Positions 13,316 through 17,994 of a DNA stretch of 17,994 nucleotides are shown here, piece by piece. Position numbers and translations under genes: made by a program. Position 1 is the stretch's first letter. Each line of letters begins with the position of its first letter. The stretch spans positions 1 through 17,994 of the forward strand of contig DASUZB010000111.1 in the NCBI GenBank assembly GCA_036377075.1. The letters are read 5' to 3'. This DNA comes from DASUZB01 sp036377075. GTDB taxonomy: Bacteria > Actinomycetota > CALGFH01. The notes under the pieces were generated by a model that saw nothing but the letters and a program-made list of their open reading frames with translations, made no database searches and was not told the origin of the DNA.

Positions 13316-13963
13316 TCAACCCTCCCACTCGACCTCGCGCACGCCCTCCAGCCTGGCGAGCGCCTCGACCAGGTGCTCGGTGTGGTAGCGCGGGGGCAAC
13401 CTGGCGATCATCAGCACCCGGCCGCCGTCCGTGCCGACCTCGCGCTCCAGGCCGCGCAGGCTGACCCCCTCGCCGTGGAGCAGCTCGACGAGCCGTTCGA
13501 CCGCGAATCCCCGGGTGGTGACGAGGGTGATCTCCTCGCGGCTGGCGGCGCGGCTGCGCAGCAGGTTGCGGAAGGTGCGCAGGCCGTACAGGGCGATCAG
13601 GACCAGCACCACGGCGCCGACCGAGAGGGTGTAGCGGCCGACCCCGATGGCCACGCCGAGGGCACAGGTCGACCAGATGCTGGCCGCCGTGGTGAGCCCG
13701 CGGATGGTGAAGCCGTGGCGCAGGATGGCGCCGCCGCCGAGGAAACCGATGCCGGTGACGATCTGGGCGGCCAGCCGGCTCGGGTCGGCGCCCTGACCGA
13801 ACCCGTACGCCGAGACCAGCGTGAACAGGCAGGTGCCGACGGCCAGCAGGACGTGGGTGCGCAGGCCGGCGGGCTGGTCGGCCAGCTCCCGCTCGGCGCC
13901 CACCAACCCGCCGAGGACGGCGGCGATGGCCAGCCGGGCGAGCTGTTCGAGGTCGGTCGGCAT
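13316..13963 (-). CDS. MgtC/SapB family membrane protein
   Basis: The 215-residue protein has the MgtC membrane domain (about 8-125) with GGLVGAERELADQPAGLRTH (18-37), the family signature around the ER...GLRTH loop. GIGFLGGGAIL (71-81) and GLTTAASIW (89-97) follow. A C-terminal cytoplasmic domain (about 140-215) has the small alpha/beta regulatory look. MgtC was described as needed for growth at low Mg2+ and inside macrophages in Salmonella and mycobacteria, acting by interaction with other proteins; many homologues are not Mg-linked. The ATG at 13963 follows GGAGG closely. There is no Mg2+ transporter beside it, so the role here is open. It is monocistronic. Confidence 0.9.
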   Translation of the reverse strand: MPTDLEQLARLAIAAVLGGLVGAERELADQPAGLRTHVLLAVGTCLFTLVSAYGFGQGADPSRLAAQIVTGIGFLGGGAILRHGFTIRGLTTAASIWSTCALGVAIGVGRYTLSVGAVVLVLIALYGLRTFRNLLRSRAASREEITLVTTRGFAVERLVELLHGEGVSLRGLEREVGTDGGRVLMIARLPPRYHTEHLVEALARLEGVREVEWEG

Positions 13964-13990
13964 GCGCCCTCCAGCGAGGTCGGTCCGGCG

Positions 13991-13996
13991 ATGCTA
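13991..13996 (-). promoter_or_regulatory. Possible -10 box of the MgtC-family gene
   Basis: TAGCAT on the minus strand lies 27 bases before the ATG at 13963. Transcription would start near 13984, leaving a leader of about 20 bases with the GGAGG site. The context GGTAGCAT is identical to that before hisS. No -35 is apparent. Confidence 0.4.
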
Positions 13997-14109
13997 CCCC
14001 GGGCTGCCACCAACTCCCTGCCTTAGTCACTTCGGGCCATGAGCGCCTGGTCATCGGCCGTCGATAGCTCATCCGACAGGACCGCGAGCGGGGGGCGTGA
14101 CGAGGACAG

Positions 14110-14385
14110 GTGATCGCCCGGGTGGTGCGCGCGACCGCGCGCTCGGAGAGCGAGGCGCAGGCGATGGTGACGCGCTGGCGTGCCGAGATCGGGCCGTTGG
14201 AGCGCTGCCAGCCCGGCTTCCGCGGCGGCGTGGTGCTCTGCGACGGGCCGCACGTGCTCGCGGTGAGCTGCTGGGACGAGCCGAGGGCCGGCGCCGCCCT
14301 CGACCCGCTCTCGCTGCGCGTCGCCCGCACCACCTTCGCCGACCTGCTGGCCGAGCCGCTCAGCTGCCGCCTGCGGACGCTCTGA
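14110..14385 (+). CDS. Small protein, possible dimeric alpha/beta-barrel (ABM-like)
   Basis: The 91-residue protein is soluble, without a membrane span or signal peptide. The order strand VVRATAR (5-11), a helix rich in Ala/Glu/Arg (13-30), PGFRGGVVLCDG (35-46), then a strand HVLAVSCWDEPRA (48-60) and a short helix is typical of ferredoxin-like dimeric alpha/beta-barrel proteins. Antibiotic-biosynthesis monooxygenase-like proteins are among these. I see no catalytic residues that would fix a reaction, so the family call is tentative. The start is GTG at 14110 with GAGG 4 bases upstream. Its stop is 4 bases from the stop of the convergent ACT gene. In the upstream gap, ATGAGC (14039-14044) and GCTCAT (14067-14072) form a loose inverted repeat. 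Confidence 0.55.
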   Translation: MIARVVRATARSESEAQAMVTRWRAEIGPLERCQPGFRGGVVLCDGPHVLAVSCWDEPRAGAALDPLSLRVARTTFADLLAEPLSCRLRTL

Positions 14386-14389
14386 CGCC

Positions 14390-14776
14390 CTACGAGCCGA
14401 TGTCGCGGGCGGCCTCCAGGTCGCTGACGGCCATCACCAGTTGCTTGGAGCCGTCCTGCTCACCGGCGACGTAGACCGCCTCCAGGTTGATGCCGGCGTC
14501 GGCCAGCGCCCGGCAGTAGCGGCCGAGCGCGCCCGGCTCGTCGTCCAGGGTCACCGCCAGCACCTCGCGCACCCGTTCGAGGCGCGCGCCTGCCTCGCCG
14601 AGCAGCTTGACGGCGACGTCGGCCGGCTCCACCACCATGTGCGCGAGCGCCTCCTGGCCGGGCACGGCCAGCACCGCCAGCGCCACGATGTCGACGTCGT
14701 TCTCGCCGAGCAGCTCACTCAGGGCGGCCAGCGTGCCCGGGCGGTGCTCCAGCCTGACCACCAGCTCGGTCAACAC
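14390..14776 (-). CDS. Tandem ACT-domain protein
   Basis: From the GTG at 14776 the protein has 128 residues forming two ACT domains. The first is LTELVVRLEHRPGTLAALSE (about 2-70). The second is VLAVTLDDEPGALGRYCRALADAGIN (about 72-125). ACT domains bind amino acids or other small ligands and usually regulate metabolism, often as dimers; stand-alone pairs have no fixed ligand. I chose 14776 because AGGAGG sits 8 bases upstream. GTG at 14785 (too close to that site) and TTG at 14773 are alternatives, and the longest frame starts at 14857. The gene begins inside the last 62 bases of the CDF transporter gene, so the two are probably translated in a coupled way. Confidence 0.8.
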   Translation of the reverse strand: MLTELVVRLEHRPGTLAALSELLGENDVDIVALAVLAVPGQEALAHMVVEPADVAVKLLGEAGARLERVREVLAVTLDDEPGALGRYCRALADAGINLEAVYVAGEQDGSKQLVMAVSDLEAARDIGS

Positions 14777-15830
14777 CCTCCCCACCTCCTCCTCGCGCGG
14801 CCGGCGCGCGCACCCGGCGCGCCGGTTCCAGTGCGTCTGCCCCCTCGTGGTCGTCACCGTCGTGGTCCGGATGGGCGGCGGTCACGTGGTGCAGCGTCTC
14901 GGCGTGGCTGGCATGCTCGTCGGTCCCGGCAGGATCGAGGTGCACGTCCACCTCGGCCACCCCGGGCTGGCTGTGGAAGATCCGGTGCCGCACCCGCTCG
15001 CCGAGGGCGTGCGCCTCCCCGAGCGGCAGCGACGGGTCGACGGTGACGTGCACCAGCACGTGCAGCGAGCGGCCCAGCCAGCGGGCGCGCACGGCGTGGG
15101 CCTCCCCGGCGCCGGGCACCGACGCGGCCGCGTGCTCGATCGCGTCCACCACCTCCGGGTCGACGCGGTCGAGCAGGCGCGCGAGCACGTCGCGGACCGC
15201 GCCGGCCAGCACCCAGACGATCGCCGCCGACAGCAGCAGCCCGGCGACCGGGTCGGCGGCCGGCCAGCCCGCCCAGCTCCCGACGATGCCGGCCGCGGCG
15301 GCGAGGCTGGCGAGGCCGTCGATGCGCGAGTGGCGCCCGTCGGCCTGCAGCGGCACGGAGTTGATGCGCCGGCCGACGCGCACCTTGTACTGCGCCACCG
15401 TCTCGTTGCCGAGCACGCCCACCAGGGCGGCGCCCAGCGCCCAGCCGGGGCTGCGCAGCGCCCCGGCCTGCCCGGTCAGCTTGGCCAGCGACTCGGTCAC
15501 GGCGATCGCGGCGGAGGCCGCGATCGCGAGCACCACCAGCACGCCGGCGACGTCCTCGGCGCGGGCGAAGCCGAAGGTGTAGCGCCGGTCGGCGCCGCGC
15601 CGCGCGACCGTGAACGCCACCAGCAGGGTGGCGGTGGTGAACACATCACCGAGGTTGTGAAAACCGTCGGCGAGCAGGGCCACCGAGCCGCTGACGGCGG
15701 CGAAGGCGAACTCGACCGCCGCGGTCACGGCGAGCCCGGCGGCGGCCCGCACCACCGCCCTGACGCCCTCGTCCTCCCCCAGGCGGGTGCCCGCGACCGG
15801 TGCCGGCGCATGCCGGTGGCTACCGCCCAC
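14715..15830 (-). CDS. Cation diffusion facilitator (CDF) metal exporter, Zn-type
   Basis: The 371-residue protein has six predicted membrane segments across about 25-220 and a cytoplasmic CDF domain (about 223-300). Helix 2 carries LLADGFHNLGD (52-62) with His58 and Asp62. Helix 5 carries ADGRHSRIDGLAS (163-175) with His167 and Asp171. A His-Asp/His-Asp site is typical of Zn2+/H+ antiporters. His-rich stretches occur at the N terminus (HRHAP) and after the CDF domain (DEHASHAETLHHVTAAHPDH, 304-323). The last 40 residues are low-complexity Arg/Gly/Ala and partly overlap the ACT gene. The start is GTG at 15830; upstream ATG at 15860 is out of frame. The likely role is efflux of excess Zn2+ or a similar metal across the plasma membrane. 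Confidence 0.9.
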   Translation of the reverse strand: MGGSHRHAPAPVAGTRLGEDEGVRAVVRAAAGLAVTAAVEFAFAAVSGSVALLADGFHNLGDVFTTATLLVAFTVARRGADRRYTFGFARAEDVAGVLVVLAIAASAAIAVTESLAKLTGQAGALRSPGWALGAALVGVLGNETVAQYKVRVGRRINSVPLQADGRHSRIDGLASLAAAAGIVGSWAGWPAADPVAGLLLSAAIVWVLAGAVRDVLARLLDRVDPEVVDAIEHAAASVPGAGEAHAVRARWLGRSLHVLVHVTVDPSLPLGEAHALGERVRHRIFHSQPGVAEVDVHLDPAGTDEHASHAETLHHVTAAHPDHDGDDHEGADALEPARRVRAPAARGGGGEGVDRAGGQAGAPPGHAGRPE

Positions 15831-15931
15831 GACCGCCGTCCCAGCCGACGAGCTCGATCATGTCCCCAGCCTGACCGACCGCGCTGGTCCCCGGCAAGCA
15901 CCGCGCCCTCGCCGCCGGGCGGGCCCGCGAG

Positions 15932-15937
15932 TAGGGT
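15932..15937 (+). promoter_or_regulatory. Possible -10 box of glpX
   Basis: TAGGGT lies 31 bases before the glpX ATG, the same hexamer and distance as found before the LCP gene. Transcription would start near 15944, with GGAGG (15957-15961) in the short leader. The hexamer sits in the 138-bp divergent gap to the CDF gene. No -35 is clear. Confidence 0.4.
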
Positions 15938-15968
15938 CTGTCGTAGCGCGACCGACGGAGGTGTCCCC

Positions 15969-16970
15969 ATGAGCGCTCGAGCCGGCAGCGAAGCCCCCGA
16001 CCGCAACCTCGCTCTCGAACTGGTCCGCGTCACCGAGGCGGCGGCGATGGCCGCCGCCCGCAAGATGGGCTACGGCGACAAGGAGGCCGTCGACCAGGCG
16101 GCGGTCGACGCGATGCGGGCGGTGCTCGGCTCGGTCTCCATGACCGGCATCGTGGTCATCGGCGAGGGCGAGAAGGACGCCGCGCCGATGCTCTACAACG
16201 GCGAGGAGATCGGCAACGGCGAGCCCCCGCAGGTCGACATCGCCGTCGACCCGGTCGACGGCACCACCCTGACCGCCAAGGCCCAGCCCAACGCGATCGC
16301 GGTGGTGGCCCTCTCCGACCGGGGCACGATGTTCGACCCGGGACCCTGCGTCTACATGGAGAAGCTCGCCGCCGGGCCGGAGGGTGCCGGCGTGCTCGAC
16401 TTCGAGGCACCCCTGGCGGAGAACCTGACCAAGCTCGCCAAGGCCAAGGGCGGCGACGTCAGCGACCTCACCGTCTGCGTCCTCGACCGGCCCCGCCACC
16501 AGCAGATCATCGACCAGGTGCGCCGTGCGGGGGCGCGCATCAAGCTGATCCCCGACGGCGACGTGGCCGGGGCGATCATGGCCGCCCGGCCCGGCACCGG
16601 CGTCGACCTGCTGGTCGGCATCGGCGGCACGCCGGAGGCGGTGATCGCCGCCTGCGCGCTGAAGTGCCTCGACGGCGTCATGTTCGGGCGGCTGTGGCCA
16701 CGCGACGACGGCGAGCGCCAGGCCGCGATCGACGGCGGCTACGACCTGGACCAGGTGCTCACCATCGACGACCTGGTCCGCGGTGACAACGTCTTCTTCG
16801 CCGCCACCGGCGTCACCGACGGCGAGCTGGTCCGCGGGGTGCGCTTCGACGGCCGCGGCGCGACCACCCAGTCGCTGTCGATGCGCTCGAAGTCCGGCAC
16901 CGTCCGCCTGATCGAGGCGCGGCACCAGTTCTCCAAGCTCAGCCGTTACTCCAGCATCGACTTCGGCTGA
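15969..16970 (+). CDS. glpX: Class II fructose-1,6-bisphosphatase
   Basis: The 333-residue length is right for GlpX. Visible motifs are VVIGEGEKDAAPMLYNGE (62-79), the metal and phosphate motif DPVDGTTL (94-101), PCVYMEKL (126-133), LLVGIGGTPEAVIAACAL (214-231), and the terminal HQFSKLSRYSSIDFG. It hydrolyses fructose-1,6-bisphosphate to fructose-6-phosphate, the committed step of gluconeogenesis. It is the main or only FBPase in many actinobacteria. The ATG at 15969 has GGAGG 7 bases upstream. Its last 25 bases overlap the 3' end of metE on the other strand. A longer in-frame opening reaches back to 14607 but lies over the CDF and ACT genes and is not coding. Confidence 0.97.
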   Translation: MSARAGSEAPDRNLALELVRVTEAAAMAAARKMGYGDKEAVDQAAVDAMRAVLGSVSMTGIVVIGEGEKDAAPMLYNGEEIGNGEPPQVDIAVDPVDGTTLTAKAQPNAIAVVALSDRGTMFDPGPCVYMEKLAAGPEGAGVLDFEAPLAENLTKLAKAKGGDVSDLTVCVLDRPRHQQIIDQVRRAGARIKLIPDGDVAGAIMAARPGTGVDLLVGIGGTPEAVIAACALKCLDGVMFGRLWPRDDGERQAAIDGGYDLDQVLTIDDLVRGDNVFFAATGVTDGELVRGVRFDGRGATTQSLSMRSKSGTVRLIEARHQFSKLSRYSSIDFG

Positions 16971-17994
16971 TCGTCGAGCTGCGCACGGACCGTCCTGGCC
17001 GCCTGCACCAGGTTGCGCAGGGCGGCGGTGACCTCGTCGTAGCCGCGGGTCTTGAGCCCGCAGTCGGGGTTGACCCAGACCTGGGTGGGGTCCAGGACGC
17101 CGAGCGCGCGCTCGATCAGCGCGCACATGTCCGCCGTCCGCGGCACCTGCGGCGAGTGGATGTCGTAGACGCCCAGGCCGATCTCCTGCTCGTAGCCGGC
17201 GCCCTGCAGGTCGGCGACCAGGGTCATGCCCGAGCGGGCGGCCTCCACCGTGGCCACGTCGGCGTCGAGGGCGCTGAGCGCCGGCAGGATGTCGCCGAAC
17301 TCCGAGTAGCACATGTGGGTGTGGATCTGCGTCTCGTCGCGGACCACGCCGGTCGCCAGCCGGAACGCCTCCACCGCCCAGGCGAGGTAGGCGGCGTGGT
17401 GCTCGCGGCGCAGTGGCAGGCCCTCGCGGATGGCCGGCTCGTCGACCTGGATGATGCCGATGCCCGCCGCCTCCAGGTCGGCGACCTCGTCGCGCACGGC
17501 GAGGGCGACCTGCCTGGTGGTCTCGGCCAGCGGCTGGTCGTCGCGCGCGAAGGACCACTTCACCATCGTCACCGGGCCGGTGAGCATGCCCTTCACCGGC
17601 CGTGAGGTGCGCGACTGCGCGTAACGGCTCCACTCGACGGTGATCGGCCGCGGGCGGCTCACGTCGCCGAAGATGATCGGCGGCCGCACGTAGCGGGTGC
17701 CGTAGGACTGCACCCAGCCGTACTCGGTGGTGGCGAACCCGGCGAGCTGCTCGCCGAAGTACTGCACCATGTCGTTGCGCTCGGGCTCGCCGTGGACCAG
17801 CACGTCGAGGCCGAGCCGCTCCTGCAGCCGGATCACCCGCGCGATCTCCGCCCGTACGCCGTCCTCATAGGCGTCCTCGGAGAGCGTGCCGGCCGCGACG
17901 GCCGCGCGGGCCTGCCGGAGGGCCCCGGTCTGCGGGAACGACCCGATGGTCGTCACCGGCAGTCGTGGCAGCCCGAGGTCCTGGGCCGCCGCCC
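16946..17994 (-). CDS. metE: Cobalamin-independent methionine synthase, C-terminal part (5' end beyond window)
   Basis: About 349 residues of the catalytic C-terminal half are present; the gene continues past the right edge (full MetE is about 750 residues). It begins with the typical LPVTTIGSFPQT junction at 17936-17968. Counting residues from the GTG at 17956, the zinc ligands are His214, Cys216, Glu238 and Cys299. Their spacing (2, 22, 61) is exactly that of His641, Cys643, Glu665 and Cys726 in E. coli MetE. GMLTGPVTMVKWSF (123-136) and IIQVDEPAIREGLPLR (168-183) are also present. The enzyme moves a methyl group from methyltetrahydrofolate triglutamate to homocysteine. The C terminus runs about 10 residues longer than in E. 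coli, into the glpX end. GTG 17956 is not the true start. Confidence 0.97.
   Translation of the reverse strand, partial: AAAQDLGLPRLPVTTIGSFPQTGALRQARAAVAAGTLSEDAYEDGVRAEIARVIRLQERLGLDVLVHGEPERNDMVQYFGEQLAGFATTEYGWVQSYGTRYVRPPIIFGDVSRPRPITVEWSRYAQSRTSRPVKGMLTGPVTMVKWSFARDDQPLAETTRQVALAVRDEVADLEAAGIGIIQVDEPAIREGLPLRREHHAAYLAWAVEAFRLATGVVRDETQIHTHMCYSEFGDILPALSALDADVATVEAARSGMTLVADLQGAGYEQEIGLGVYDIHSPQVPRTADMCALIERALGVLDPTQVWVNPDCGLKTRGYDEVTAALRNLVQAARTVRAQLDDQPKSMLE

Noticed and set aside
13299..13330. Possible shared hairpin over the stops of the Rieske-like and mgtC genes
   Set aside because: The G-run/C-run pairing needs a bulge and a loop too small to be credible. I could not support it as a terminator.
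14607..15968. Long in-frame extension upstream of glpX
   Set aside because: It is antisense to the CDF and ACT genes. GlpX has its normal N terminus and a good ribosome-binding site at 15969.

Overview
This window is very GC-rich (above 70% by eye, not counted). Its genes are closely packed, use GTG and TTG starts freely, and have leaders with TANNNT -10 hexamers but poor -35 boxes. The gene content (LCP-family wall protein, the HisS subtype with an LSGFPEWLP start, purN-purH not far from sucC-sucD, class II GlpX, Pro/Gln/Gly/Tyr-rich membrane proteins) points to an actinobacterial chromosome (Actinomycetota). I cannot place it more finely. I see no tRNA, rRNA, CRISPR array, insertion sequence, prophage or integrase, so it reads as core genome with a few lineage-specific genes.

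Layout from left to right. A tandem repeat of 69-bp period (12-140) precedes a Mug-type uracil-DNA glycosylase (+), which converges on an LCP cell-wall ligase (-) across a shared hairpin. Next are purN-purH (-), the late formyl-transfer and cyclisation steps of IMP synthesis. A divergent intergenic region carries a -10 box and an inverted repeat. It leads into a three-gene membrane operon (+): a DUF2752 protein, a Tic20/DUF4870-like protein and an RDD protein, the last two with long disordered Pro/Gln/Gly/Tyr-rich N termini. A strong terminator closes it. A DnaQ-like DEDDh exonuclease (+) converges on hisS (-), whose promoter looks leaderless. A membrane-anchored lytic transglycosylase (-) has a 9-residue repeat at its N terminus and a polythreonine tail.

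A B12-binding-domain gene, sucC and sucD form a minus-strand operon consistent with feeding methylmalonyl-CoA or isobutyryl-CoA carbon into the TCA cycle as succinyl-CoA. Divergent from it is a small membrane protein that looks like a Rieske fold without its iron-sulfur ligands. An MgtC-family membrane protein (-), a small possible dimeric alpha/beta-barrel protein (+), and a CDF metal exporter overlapping an ACT-domain regulator (both -) follow. Last come class II fructose-1,6-bisphosphatase glpX (+) and the C-terminal half of metE (-), which runs off the right edge. The glpX and metE 3' ends overlap by 25 bp.

Most genes are housekeeping. The best candidates for something undescribed are the apparent cluster-less Rieske protein, the three-gene membrane operon with disordered tails, and the repeat-decorated lytic transglycosylase. 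No complete novel defence or mobile system is visible.
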